Positions 35,619 to 44,897 of a DNA stretch of 64,000 nucleotides are shown here, one piece after another. Source of the stretch: Fictibacillus sp. b24 (GTDB taxonomy: Bacteria; Bacillota; Bacilli; Bacillales; Fictibacillaceae). Each line of letters opens with the position of its first letter. Positions within the stretch are counted from its first letter, which is position 1. The position numbers and the translations under genes are program-made. The DNA is taken from positions 2,976,001 through 3,040,000 of the forward strand of contig NZ_JAUCES010000005.1 of assembly GCF_030348825.1 (NCBI RefSeq). The letters are read 5' to 3'. The notes below the pieces were generated by a model, which was not told the origin of the DNA, did no database searches, and saw only the letters and a list, made by a program, of their open reading frames with translations.

Positions 35619-36504
35619 ACAAAGACCTCCAAAGATAAAAAGTGGCGTACCCTTCCCATCCACTCCAATTTTCCGCGAATTTCTTTAATTCATCGATTGT
35701 TGGTTTACGATCCTGTTCCAACTGTTTCATTACCGCGTTGTGTAGTCCTACATCAGCTATCGGATATGCATTGGGCTTTAACAGACATTTCATTAAACAA
35801 TAGTCTGCTGTCCAAGCTCCGATTCCTCTTATGGAAATCAGTTGTTGAGCAGGATTTTTAGACTCTTTCAATGCTTTCTTTGACAGTTGGCCAGAACTCA
35901 TCTCTTTTGCCACACCAATCACGTACTCTGCTTTCCTCTCAGTAAATTGAAGCTTTCGTAAGTCATCGGTTTTAAGATTTGCGATTACTTCCGGCGTTGG
36001 GTGTAACCAGAACAACTTTCCATTGCAATTCAGCTTCTCACCAAAGTTCTCAACAAACCTTCGTTTTAGCGTATAAGCAAACTTTAAGTTGATTTGCTGT
36101 CCCATGATTGCCCAAGTCAAAGCTTCAAACAAATCAGGAATTCCAATGATCCGTAAACCGTAATACCTTTGTGTAAGTGGATGAAGGATGGGGTCTTCAG
36201 AAGCAGCTTCATAAAAAACAGAAAGATCTCGCTCCAAATCAAACCATTCCGTAATATACCCAACCACTATTTCTTTTTGTTTTGTTTTTTTATCTAGAAA
36301 CTTTACGATTAACTTTTGATCTTTGCAGTTTATTTTCATCAAAATTCTATCATTATCGACTTTTATTAGTTTATAAAGTGTATCTTCCTGTATGTCATGC
36401 ATCACTTCCAGCTGTGATCTTCCGAGGAATGTGAGACATTCAGAAAAGCTGAATTCGTTTGGCAAGTGTATTTCTAGATGATCACCGCAATCTGTCCACT
36501 GCAT
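35611..36504 (-). CDS. alkA: DNA-3-methyladenine glycosylase II (AlkA-type)
   Basis: A 297-residue base-excision glycosylase that removes alkylated purines. The C-terminal helix-hairpin-helix is IRGIGAWTADY near residue 218-228, and the catalytic Asp lies in PIADVGLHNAV about 20 residues later. ATG 36504 with AAGGAGG is used. Its start lies 23 bp within adaA and its stop 8 bp into ogt, so the three genes overlap at both junctions. Its length is like that of B. subtilis AlkA (about 303). Confidence 0.93.
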   Translation of the reverse strand: MQWTDCGDHLEIHLPNEFSFSECLTFLGRSQLEVMHDIQEDTLYKLIKVDNDRILMKINCKDQKLIVKFLDKKTKQKEIVVGYITEWFDLERDLSVFYEAASEDPILHPLTQRYYGLRIIGIPDLFEALTWAIMGQQINLKFAYTLKRRFVENFGEKLNCNGKLFWLHPTPEVIANLKTDDLRKLQFTERKAEYVIGVAKEMSSGQLSKKALKESKNPAQQLISIRGIGAWTADYCLMKCLLKPNAYPIADVGLHNAVMKQLEQDRKPTIDELKKFAENWSGWEGYATFYLWRSLYE

Positions 36505-37069
36505 ATCCTGCCTCCTTTTTAGATTTTCGATAGTCACTTGGAGAACAGTTTTTGATCTGACGAAACGTTTTATAAAAATTTGAAGGACTATGAAAGCCAG
36601 CTTCATAACAGATTTCAAGATTTGTTTTTGATGAATTTAACAGCAGGAATGCCGCTTTATCTATGCGAATCTTCTCCACATATTCACGTGGCGTTTCGTT
36701 CATCTCTTCTTTAAACAGCCGCTCTAAATAAAAGGAACTCACACCTGCGTAATCTGCTACATCTTGCAAAAGAATGCGCTTGTGATGGTTGTTCACTAAG
36801 TAACTCGTTGCTTTTCTTATTAAATCAATCTGTGGACAATGTTCGACCTCAGGCTGGCACCTCTTACATGCACGGTATCCCGCCTCTTCACATTGCATGA
36901 TCGTATCATAAAACACGACATTCTTCTTTTTGGGCTTTCGTGATCGACAGGACGGACGGCAAAAAATTTTCGTTGTCTTAACTGCCGTATAAAACAAACC
37001 GTCATAAGACCGATCGCATTCCATAATTTTATCCCACTTCTCGTCAAATGACATATGTACGCAACTCAC
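36482..37069 (-). CDS. adaA: Adaptive-response regulator and methylphosphotriester methyltransferase AdaA
   Basis: A 195-residue fusion of an N-terminal zinc domain with Cys37, Cys41, Cys68 and Cys71 (matching the four Zn ligands of E. coli Ada, Cys38 being the methyl acceptor) and a C-terminal AraC-type helix-turn-helix (residues 85-185). It senses DNA methyl phosphotriesters and then activates its operon. GTG 37069 is preceded by GGAGGG. It corresponds to B. subtilis AdaA (211 aa) and heads the adaA-alkA-ogt operon. Confidence 0.94.
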   Translation of the reverse strand: MSCVHMSFDEKWDKIMECDRSYDGLFYTAVKTTKIFCRPSCRSRKPKKKNVVFYDTIMQCEEAGYRACKRCQPEVEHCPQIDLIRKATSYLVNNHHKRILLQDVADYAGVSSFYLERLFKEEMNETPREYVEKIRIDKAAFLLLNSSKTNLEICYEAGFHSPSNFYKTFRQIKNCSPSDYRKSKKEAGYAVDRLR

Positions 37070-37162
37070 TGTTTATCCCTCCACCCATCATCTTTTCTTT
37101 ATTTTATCAAGCAAAAATCTTAAAGTCGTCCTCAATCTTGCTGTTATGGTCTGTGTAAAATA

Positions 37163-37193
37163 AAAAGAGAGTGACAAATAGCCACTCTCTTTC
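37163..37193. terminator. Terminator, used on the minus strand
   Basis: AGAGAGTG / CACTCTCT stem (37166-37173, 37183-37190), A- and T-rich on both sides; ends the MFS gene transcript before adaA. Confidence 0.8.
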
Positions 37194-37201
37194 CTTTGTA
37201 A

Positions 37202-38419
37202 TTATTTCACAGCCGCAACACGGCCATTCTTTTTTCGGGTGCCACTTGTTTTGTATTGATAAAGTATGACTGCAGCGATGACAAAAGATGTAATTCCAAA
37301 GCCAATCACCATGTTAAAGAATCCAATCGTATCCAAAAACAAACCCGTTAACAGCATCAACACTTGGAAGATGATGTTATCAACCATCCCCTTAATGGAG
37401 AAAAATCTTCCGTGATAATCAGATGGCACATCCGTTTGAAAGATGGTCGTGACAACCGGGAATAATGTGCCCGCTGCTAGACCAAACAGTCCGAACGAGA
37501 GAACAGACATGATCGGATGATCTGCTAAAAATAAAGAGGTATGTGCGGTAGCAATAATGAACGTGATTGCAAACATGTAAGATAATTTCGGATTGTCTCT
37601 AAAAAACCTTTTGGATAAAAACGTACCAATGAATACACAAACCCCTTCTGTTGTATACAGGATCCCTTTAATACCCGCATTATCTTGAAGCTCGCTGATC
37701 TCGATCACCATTAAATTGAAGCCGGATAAAAATAAGTAAGCTGGAATCAACAAGAAGATACCATAAACCACTTTCGGCTGTTTTTTAACCATAGGATAGA
37801 GCTCAGCTAGCGTTCTGAAGAAGTTTTCTTTTCTGCCAGACTTATCTACTTCTTTCGGCTTCTCTTCCACATTTAAAAAGAACGTAGAAATAAGTAGAAT
37901 TACATATGAAACAAGCGTTACCGTATACAAAGAAAATAGAGACATGCCGACAAGCATCACACCGCCGAGTGCTGTTCCAACAATTCGAGAAGCTGTAAAG
38001 ATGTTCATGTTGACGCCGTTCGCATCAAGAAGTTCTTCCTTTTTTACGATTAACGGCAGCATGGTCTGCATGGCAGGCTGTGAAAACGTTCCGGAAATTC
38101 CGATGACGAGCGTATAAACAACCATCCACCAAACATTGTTGTAAGCGATCGCTAAGTACATAAAAAAGACCGCTGCACAGCGAGCAAATCCCGCATATAT
38201 TAATATCTTTTTCTTGTTGCTGCGATCTATAATTCGTCCGGCCATCGGTGCCAAGAATATACCAACAAGAAAACCTGCTAAAATAATAAGTGCCTGCAGA
38301 AAGGATGACTCTACATTCATCTGCAAAAATTCAAGGTTCCCAATTATTCCTACCCAAAGTCCAGTACTTGATACAGCAAGACCAAACATTAAAATTAAAA
38401 AATTCCGGTTTCTCCACAT
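37202..38419 (-). CDS. MFS transporter
   Basis: A 405-residue 12-helix major facilitator. Motif A region GRIIDRSNKKKIL near residues 61-73 is clear, and helix 5 carries a typical GTALGGVMLVG sequence. It belongs to the class of small-drug or metabolite exporters (MFS_3-like); the substrate is unknown. GAAAGGGG precedes the ATG. Monocistronic, unrelated to the downstream repair operon because of the terminator in between. Confidence 0.88.
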   Translation of the reverse strand: MWRNRNFLILMFGLAVSSTGLWVGIIGNLEFLQMNVESSFLQALIILAGFLVGIFLAPMAGRIIDRSNKKKILIYAGFARCAAVFFMYLAIAYNNVWWMVVYTLVIGISGTFSQPAMQTMLPLIVKKEELLDANGVNMNIFTASRIVGTALGGVMLVGMSLFSLYTVTLVSYVILLISTFFLNVEEKPKEVDKSGRKENFFRTLAELYPMVKKQPKVVYGIFLLIPAYLFLSGFNLMVIEISELQDNAGIKGILYTTEGVCVFIGTFLSKRFFRDNPKLSYMFAITFIIATAHTSLFLADHPIMSVLSFGLFGLAAGTLFPVVTTIFQTDVPSDYHGRFFSIKGMVDNIIFQVLMLLTGLFLDTIGFFNMVIGFGITSFVIAAVILYQYKTSGTRKKNGRVAAVK

Positions 38420-38611
38420 GTTCTCTTTCCCCTTTCAGTCACACCGAAACAGTACATCTATGTTTATCAAAAAATTACTTAACAAAGTAAAATAGACTCA
38501 TTATTCAGTATACAGTATTTAGAAACTGTGAAGGAGAAATAAATCTTCATTTTTTTCTTATTTTTACACTCTGTTATAATGACTACAGTAGAAGTTCGAA
38601 AGGGGTACATT

Positions 38612-40708
38612 ATGAAACAATTAATCCTTGCTGAAAAGCCGAGTGTGGCACGCGACCTTGCCCGTGTCCTAGGCTGCAAGCAACAAAATAAAAGCTATAT
38701 TGAAGGTTCAAAGCACATTGTAACGTGGGCACTTGGTCACTTAGTTGAACTAAAAATGCCTGAAGACTATGACAAGCAATATAAACAATGGCGCTTAGAA
38801 GATCTCCCCATCATTCCAAAACATATGGGATTAAAAGTGATCCGCCAAGTCAGTCATCAATTCCGTGCGATTGAACAGCTCGCTAAACGGAAAGAAATCG
38901 GTGAGCTTGTAATTGCGACCGATGCTGGACGTGAAGGTGAACTGGTTGCGCGCTGGATCATGGAAAAAGTGAGATGGCAAAAACCTGTGAAGCGACTATG
39001 GATTTCATCTCAAACCGATAAAGCAATACGTGATGGATTCAACCAGCTCAAACCCGCTAAGCAATATGACAACCTATATCAATCTGCTGTTTGCCGTTCT
39101 GAAGCAGATTGGCTGATCGGACTAAACGTGACACGTGCACTAACAACGAAATACAATGATCCGCTTTCTGCTGGCCGTGTACAGACACCGACACTTGCTA
39201 TGATTTTAGAACGTGAGCAAGAAATTAACTCGTTTCAGCCAAAAGACTTTTGGACGATTGATGCGACGATCGGGATGTTAAAAGCATCTTGGGAACGCAA
39301 CGGCGAGAAGCGTCTTTTTGAAGAGAAAAAAGCGGCAGACATCGTTAGCAAAGTTAAGGGACAGCAAGCAACTGTTTCTTCTCTTCAAAAGAAAGAAAAA
39401 ACAGAGGCACATCCGATGCCTTACGATCTTACTGAACTGCAGCGTGACGCGAACCGCCGTTTCGGGTTCTCTGCTAAGAAAACATCGTCTGTTCTTCAAA
39501 AGCTTTATGAGCAATATAAGCTAGTTACGTATCCAAGAACAGATTCCCGCTACTTAACAAAAGATATGGAAAACACGATGTATGATCGCCTTCAGGGGAT
39601 GTCATCTGGCTATCGTGAAGAAGTGCAGCCCCTTTTAAAACAAAAAGGAAATGTTGTCGCAAAGAAAGTATTCAATGACAGCAAAGTGACCGATCATCAT
39701 GCGATCATTCCGACGGATGAACCGTTGCACTTAGGTGATCTCGATAACGATGAGCGTAAACTTTATGATTTAATCGCACGCCGATTCCTTGCTCTGTTCT
39801 ATCCTGCGTATCGAACGGAGACGCTGACCGCTGCAATGAATGTTGCAGGCGAGACGTTCATGGCACGTGAAACATTGGTGTTAGACCCTGGTTTTAAAGT
39901 GCTGTCTGGTAAAGAAGAAGAAAGCCCTCGTGCACTTGCTAATCTAAAGGAAGGGCAAACACTTTCTGTTAAAGAGGTGAATGCGGAGAAAAAGCTTACT
40001 GAACCACCTTCCCGTTTTACAGAGGCCGACCTATTATCTCGTATGGAAAAATACAGTCTTGGAACACCTGCAACGCGGGCAGATATCATTGAAAGACTCT
40101 TAGGATCTGAAGTGCTCGATCGTAAAAACAACAAGCTGCATCCTACGCCAAAAGGAAAACAGCTGATTGATCTTGTGAATGATGAGTTGAAGTCACCTGA
40201 ATTAACAGCTAAATGGGAGCAAGATCTAGAGGCCATTGCACGCGGAAAAGGAAATCCAAAAGAGTTTCTAGAAAACATCCGCAAGCAGACAAAGCAGCTT
40301 GTGATGGAAATCAAAACAAGTTCGCAGGAATACCGTGCTCATAACCTAACAGGCTCCAAGTGTCCAGAGTGCGGAGAGCTATTAAAGGAAGTAAAGGGCC
40401 GTGACGGCAAAGTGCTTGTCTGCTCCGATCGCGAGTGTTCATACCGCCGCCGAAAAGATCCGAAGCTATCGAACCGACGCTGTCCGCAGTGCCATAAGAA
40501 AATGGAGCTTCACAACGGAAAAGCCGGCACATACTTTCAATGCAAGCCATGTAATGTGGTGGAAAAAGCAGACGATAAGAAAAAGAAGGTTACGAAGCGA
40601 GAAGAACGGCAGCTGCTCAAAAAATACAGCGCAAACAACAAAGAGGACGAAGGCTTTGGGAATAGTTTAGCTGATGCATTAAAGGCAGCTATGAAAGATA
40701 AAAAATAG
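38612..40708 (+). CDS. topB: DNA topoisomerase III
   Basis: A 698-residue type IA topoisomerase. The TOPRIM domain is at the start (LILAEKPSVARDLARVLG; DAGREGELVARWI), followed by the toroidal domain with active-site Tyr307 in TYPRTDSRY, and C-terminal zinc ribbons (CPECGELLKE..., CPQCHKKMEL...). ATG 38612 with AAAGGGG is preferred to the in-frame ATG at 38579. The length is near that of B. subtilis TopB (727). It resolves recombination and replication intermediates. Confidence 0.95.
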   Translation: MKQLILAEKPSVARDLARVLGCKQQNKSYIEGSKHIVTWALGHLVELKMPEDYDKQYKQWRLEDLPIIPKHMGLKVIRQVSHQFRAIEQLAKRKEIGELVIATDAGREGELVARWIMEKVRWQKPVKRLWISSQTDKAIRDGFNQLKPAKQYDNLYQSAVCRSEADWLIGLNVTRALTTKYNDPLSAGRVQTPTLAMILEREQEINSFQPKDFWTIDATIGMLKASWERNGEKRLFEEKKAADIVSKVKGQQATVSSLQKKEKTEAHPMPYDLTELQRDANRRFGFSAKKTSSVLQKLYEQYKLVTYPRTDSRYLTKDMENTMYDRLQGMSSGYREEVQPLLKQKGNVVAKKVFNDSKVTDHHAIIPTDEPLHLGDLDNDERKLYDLIARRFLALFYPAYRTETLTAAMNVAGETFMARETLVLDPGFKVLSGKEEESPRALANLKEGQTLSVKEVNAEKKLTEPPSRFTEADLLSRMEKYSLGTPATRADIIERLLGSEVLDRKNNKLHPTPKGKQLIDLVNDELKSPELTAKWEQDLEAIARGKGNPKEFLENIRKQTKQLVMEIKTSSQEYRAHNLTGSKCPECGELLKEVKGRDGKVLVCSDRECSYRRRKDPKLSNRRCPQCHKKMELHNGKAGTYFQCKPCNVVEKADDKKKKVTKREERQLLKKYSANNKEDEGFGNSLADALKAAMKDKK

Positions 40709-40712
40709 ATAA

Positions 40713-40780
40713 AAAGCTGACTTCTGCGGCCGAAAAATAGCATGTTAATGCTGTTTAGACCTGATGAAGTCAGCTTTCTT
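40713..40780 (+). terminator. Terminator of topB
   Basis: AAAGCTGACTTC / GAAGTCAGCTTT stem (40713-40724, 40766-40777) enclosing a smaller AGCAT/ATGCT hairpin, then TTCTTT. Confidence 0.8.
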
Positions 40781-40800
40781 TAGTTTAGGGGAATTGAATT

Positions 40801-40905
40801 TGTACGCTTCAACCGTTTATTTGTCCGATTGCATAACGAATCTGTCTGATTCTAGCGTTTATCTGTCCGATCAAACGATTAATCTGTCCAATTTCTAAGT
40901 ACGCT
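40801..40905. repeat. Tandem array of degenerate 21-bp units (array 3)
   Basis: Five units, exactly 21 bp apart, begin TGTACG, TGTCCG, TGTCTG, TGTCCG and TGTCCA at 40801, 40822, 40843, 40864 and 40885. Most end with (T/A)TTAAT or TTTAT before the next head. On the minus strand the head reads GGACAGATAAA, which resembles GGACTATAAA of array 1. It lies 21 bp after the topB terminator and ends 15 bp before the stop of the convergent phosphatase gene. Confidence 0.87.
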
Positions 40906-40920
40906 CTTCATACTCAATCT

Positions 40921-42606
40921 TTACTCAACCTTAAATGTTGCAGATGCCACTGCATCATAACCGCTTCCATAGAAATAAACTATTTTATATGTGGATCCTT
41001 GTTTGTAACGTGTTGCATTTACATTGTTTTTCGGATTATACATAAATTTACATGTTCCGCCACTAACCTCTGTGTACTGCCACCAAATCGATTCCACCTC
41101 ACCTGGATTTTCGTTTACTTCATACAAACCCACCCAGTCACTTTTAGGAGCTCTAACACCTTCCACAACCACATCTAATGTATCCTCTATACCGTTTACT
41201 TTCTCTTTTGATAATGTTATTTTTATCGGCTCACCTTTCTTTGTTCTGCCTATGGCCTTGATTGAATTCGTACTGATATTTCTATATGCATCGAGTGCAA
41301 ACACTTCTATATCATAAGTTGTAGATGGTGCTAATCCTTCAAGATTAAGAATGAGGGGATTAGGAACAGGATCTTTATAAAATTCCGAGAAACCTAAGTA
41401 TTCTTTTGCTACTTGTTTTGTCTCAGTATTTGTAACAATTACCTTGTAATCATGAACGAGCAAATTATCTTTTGCTTGTGTGAACATGATTGCAAGACTT
41501 GTAGCTGTCGTCATATCGTTTGCAATGGAAAGCATGGCGTCTTTCGTAAAGAATGGTGGCTTTTTATCTTTTCTAGCATCTGTGTATTTAAAAGTGTTCT
41601 TATTAGCAGGTAAATTTATTTCAAACGGTTCCCCTGTCCAATCATTGTTATGAATATCACGGCGGTTAATTAACACTTTATTCTCATACACTTCAACAAT
41701 TAAAGCTTGGTTAAGGATATCTGCTCCCTCAGGAACTTCACCCTGAATTCGCCCTGCGTCTAGCCACAGATAGGCACCTGTTGAAGTCCCAATTGTAGTA
41801 AAATCTTCTTGATATATAATCCTCGGATCATCTAACGGATAGTGGGTATGCCCTGAGAAAGTAATAACTTGCGGGTATTTTTTCAATGTATCGTAAAATA
41901 AATCTCTATTAACATTAAACCCCCATTCGCTTCCATACATCGTATCTTTAATCGGCTGATGGTGAAATACAAAGATTGGCTTTTTAGGATCATCAGCTTG
42001 TGCTTGTTTTAATTGATCAGACAGCCATTCAATTTGTGATACGGAAAACGTTCCTTCCGTTACCCCATCTTCTGTCCCTAGCACAATAAAATGGTAGCCT
42101 TTTATAACCTGGTGAAAGTAGATGGAAGGCATTTTTGTGACATCTAAAAAGCGTTTTTGAGCATCCGCCTCAGACAATCCGTTCCAATAATCATGGTTCC
42201 CAATTGCAATTAATGAAACTGCCTTTGCCTGTTTATGCGTTTCATAGGTAGATTTATACTTCTCATATTCTGGAAGCAGCCCATTATCTGTTAAATCACC
42301 TACAATAGCAAACGCATCTTGTTTAGGAGCGAGTTGATTCAATTGTTTTAATGTTGTTTGAAATTTATTAAACGTTTGGTCTGACTTTTCATTCATATGT
42401 ATATCACTTATCACAGGAAAGACTAGTGTTGGTTTGCGGCGGCTGCTAACCTTCCCACCGTCAGCAAGTACTTCTAATGAGTTAATTGGATCTAAGAACG
42501 TTAACCCCAGTGAAAGCCCTGCAACCTTTGTTGTGCGTTCAATAAATGACCTGCGTGTAATCTTAGACTTTTGGTCTGAAGGCTGATTATCAATTGAATT
42601 TGTCAT
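40921..42606 (-). CDS. Tat-exported metallophosphoesterase
   Basis: About 561 residues. A twin-arginine signal (TRRSFIER at residues 17-24, hydrophobic GLSLGLTF) is followed by a calcineurin-like phosphatase domain: DIHM, GDLTDNG, GNHDYW and GHTH metal motifs in order. The C-terminal half has Fn3-like and beta-rich segments. It acts outside the cell on phosphate esters; the exact substrate is unknown. ATG 42606 with GGGAGAG is chosen. PhoP-box-like hexamers lie upstream, and the next gene, phoD, is another exported phosphatase. Confidence 0.9.
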   Translation of the reverse strand: MTNSIDNQPSDQKSKITRRSFIERTTKVAGLSLGLTFLDPINSLEVLADGGKVSSRRKPTLVFPVISDIHMNEKSDQTFNKFQTTLKQLNQLAPKQDAFAIVGDLTDNGLLPEYEKYKSTYETHKQAKAVSLIAIGNHDYWNGLSEADAQKRFLDVTKMPSIYFHQVIKGYHFIVLGTEDGVTEGTFSVSQIEWLSDQLKQAQADDPKKPIFVFHHQPIKDTMYGSEWGFNVNRDLFYDTLKKYPQVITFSGHTHYPLDDPRIIYQEDFTTIGTSTGAYLWLDAGRIQGEVPEGADILNQALIVEVYENKVLINRRDIHNNDWTGEPFEINLPANKNTFKYTDARKDKKPPFFTKDAMLSIANDMTTATSLAIMFTQAKDNLLVHDYKVIVTNTETKQVAKEYLGFSEFYKDPVPNPLILNLEGLAPSTTYDIEVFALDAYRNISTNSIKAIGRTKKGEPIKITLSKEKVNGIEDTLDVVVEGVRAPKSDWVGLYEVNENPGEVESIWWQYTEVSGGTCKFMYNPKNNVNATRYKQGSTYKIVYFYGSGYDAVASATFKVE

Positions 42607-42647
42607 GTTTATCTTCTCTCCCATCAAGATGTCATGTTACACCGAGA

Positions 42648-42710
42648 ATTATATGGTTGAAATATAAAACCTTGATTACAGAAGGGTTAATGATTGTTAA
42701 GTTTATATAT
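42648..42710 (-). promoter_or_regulatory. Candidate PhoP boxes and -10 of the metallophosphoesterase
   Basis: On the minus strand hexamers TATATA, TTAACA, TTAACC and TAATCA begin at about 42710, 42700, 42690 and 42678, spaced 10-12 bp. -10 TATAAT is at 42653-42648, placing the last hexamer near -32. This fits a PhoP~P-activated promoter. Confidence 0.5.
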
Positions 42711-42840
42711 TGGAATTTGTGAGTATTCAAAAGCAACAAATAGCTCACTCTTATATTGTTAGTACTAAAAATTACGTGAATAGATTTTGTGGCATTTTTT
42801 TATATACGCAATTACGACGATTGTCCATATCAAAAAATAT

Positions 42841-42877
42841 AAAGAGGATGAAATCAAGTCTTTGATTCACCCTCTTT
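42841..42877. terminator. Terminator of phoD
   Basis: AAAGAGG / CCTCTTT outer arms with GAATCAA / TTGATT inside (42841-42877); T-rich on the minus strand. Confidence 0.8.
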
Positions 42878-42884
42878 ACGTTGT

Positions 42885-44636
42885 TTACTGCCCTACTCCA
42901 GCTGACTTTTTCTCCATTTGCTTCTCATGCGCTTTTCCATGAGCTCGGTTTCTATCTTCTTCCACCTCACGCGACATTTTTACCCCTTCAGCTACGCTTG
43001 TTGAAGAGACTTGCTGTAAACCGTTTTGATCTTTTTGATAAACGAAGGATGCTCTTGTTGATATAGCTGCACCTGGAGACGTAACAAACGGCACAACACG
43101 ATAGTCGGTACGCCACTCTTCTGGCGTTACCGTACATCGTACATACCCTCGGTAATCGTTAAAAAATTTGATATGCGGATTCAATCCCAAAATTTTATCC
43201 GTATCTGCTCGTTTATCCGCACCATTTCCTCCAGAAGTAATGGATGTTCCTACAAATTCAGCACCAATCACTTTTGAAGCTGAATCATCATAGTTCGTTC
43301 TCAAATCACACGCCCAGCTGGCATGTACATCTCCTGTTAAAACGACTAGATTATTTAAATTCTTAGACTCAATAAAATCAGTAATGCGCTGACGTGACGC
43401 TGTGTAACCGTCCCATGCATCCATGCTTAGTCGAGGTGCAGTACTTGACCCATAGTTTCGCTGAGCAAAGAACACTTGTTGAGCAAGAACGTTCCAGTGA
43501 GCTTTTGAGTTTCCTAGATTCTGTAGCAGCCAACTTTCCTGCTCTTTCCCCATCAACGTTCGGTTCGGATCTTGTGATTCGGGTGATGGGGGTTTGCTTC
43601 CATCTCCATTTGCTTGATCATCACGATATTGACGCGTATCCATCACATTGAATGCAGCCAGGTTACCGTAAGAAAAGTCACGGTACAACAACATGTCCGC
43701 TCCATGCGGAAGGGAGGAGCGACGCAATGGCATGTGTTCATAATAAGCTTGATAAGCTGCAGCTCGTCGCTTTACAAATGCTTCTACTGACTGATCTTTT
43801 TCAGGGATCATGTTGGCATAGTTATTCTCAACTTCATGATCATCCCAAGTAACGATCCACGGAAACGCTGCATGTGCAGCCTTAAGATTTCCATCTGAGC
43901 GGTATTGTGCATGTCTATTTCGGTAGTCTCCTAGTGTCATAATCTCAGGTCCGCTATGAGTGCGAACATTTCCAGATGGAGATACGTATTCATTTGGTCC
44001 GTATTCATAAATATAATCCCCAAGGTGAACGACGAAATCTAAATTTTCTTCAGACATATGCTGATACGCTGTAAAGAAACCATGCTCATATTGCTGACAA
44101 GAAGCAAATGCAAATGTCATGTTTTTCACGTGAGCATCCTTTTTAGGAAGTGTCTTTGTTCTGCCGACAGGACTTAATTCATGACCACTTTTAAAACGAT
44201 AAAAGTACACATGATCTGGCTTTAGTCCCTCTACATCAACGTGAACAGAATGAGCTAGATTAGGCCGCGCAAATTCCGTTCCCTTTTGCACGATTTTCTT
44301 AAACCTTTCATCTTCAGCAATTTCCCATTTAACAGATACCGCTTCGTCTGGCATCCCCCCTCCATTCAGTGGGTCGGGTGCTAATCTTGTCCATAACACA
44401 ACACTATTAGATAACGGATCGCCTGATGCCACACCTAATGTAAAAGGGTAGTTTCTAAACTCGGGTGCTGCGTTCACTTCGTTGCTGCCTAGGGATTGGG
44501 CAATTGTGAGTCCCAGTGAAATACCTGCAATTTTTCCGGCACCTGTGAGGAATGTTCTTCGATTCAGTTTGTTTTTTTTTAAGCTGTCGTCTGTAAGCTT
44601 CTTAATCCATTCGTCCATCGGTCTTTCATCCATCAT
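42885..44636 (-). CDS. phoD: Alkaline phosphatase/phosphodiesterase PhoD
   Basis: A 583-residue exported enzyme, the same length as B. subtilis PhoD. The twin-arginine signal is NRRTFLTGAGK at residues 25-35. The PhoD domain shows TFAFASCQQYEHG, HLGDYIYEYG, WDDHEVENNY and LTGDVHASW, the Ca/Fe-binding motifs. It degrades phosphodiesters such as teichoic acid outside the cell. ATG 44636 with AAAGGGG is chosen over the in-frame ATG at 44675. PhoP-box-like hexamers precede it. Confidence 0.95.
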   Translation of the reverse strand: MMDERPMDEWIKKLTDDSLKKNKLNRRTFLTGAGKIAGISLGLTIAQSLGSNEVNAAPEFRNYPFTLGVASGDPLSNSVVLWTRLAPDPLNGGGMPDEAVSVKWEIAEDERFKKIVQKGTEFARPNLAHSVHVDVEGLKPDHVYFYRFKSGHELSPVGRTKTLPKKDAHVKNMTFAFASCQQYEHGFFTAYQHMSEENLDFVVHLGDYIYEYGPNEYVSPSGNVRTHSGPEIMTLGDYRNRHAQYRSDGNLKAAHAAFPWIVTWDDHEVENNYANMIPEKDQSVEAFVKRRAAAYQAYYEHMPLRRSSLPHGADMLLYRDFSYGNLAAFNVMDTRQYRDDQANGDGSKPPSPESQDPNRTLMGKEQESWLLQNLGNSKAHWNVLAQQVFFAQRNYGSSTAPRLSMDAWDGYTASRQRITDFIESKNLNNLVVLTGDVHASWACDLRTNYDDSASKVIGAEFVGTSITSGGNGADKRADTDKILGLNPHIKFFNDYRGYVRCTVTPEEWRTDYRVVPFVTSPGAAISTRASFVYQKDQNGLQQVSSTSVAEGVKMSREVEEDRNRAHGKAHEKQMEKKSAGVGQ

Positions 44637-44673
44637 TGATGCAACCCCTTTAAAATGAATTTTTACAATGCTC

Positions 44674-44725
44674 ATTATAAATTGGGAATGTTAAGAAACC
44701 ATTTCCTAATGTAAACGTATAAACA
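44674..44725 (-). promoter_or_regulatory. Candidate PhoP boxes and -10 of phoD
   Basis: Minus strand: TGTTTA (44725-44720), TTTACA (44715-44710), a degenerate hexamer (GAAATG, about 44704-44699), TTAACA (44694-44689), then -10 TATAAT (44679-44674). The boxes would span about -22 to -58. Confidence 0.6.
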
Positions 44726-44897
44726 TGTACCCTTAGGAAATTATTACTAAATTAAGACTGATCAAAGTCCATATGTGTTTACCATCAAGGTTCGACAACG
44801 ATTGAATAAAATAACGAATCATTCATATGGCCTGTTTTTCTTCATACTATCTTTAAGAGATGTTCATAAAAACATAAGAAAGATTCGGTGATGACAA

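Noticed and set aside
39799-40314. 171-residue minus-strand open frame
   Set aside because: Antisense to topB, with the Ser/Arg/Phe bias of a shadow frame.
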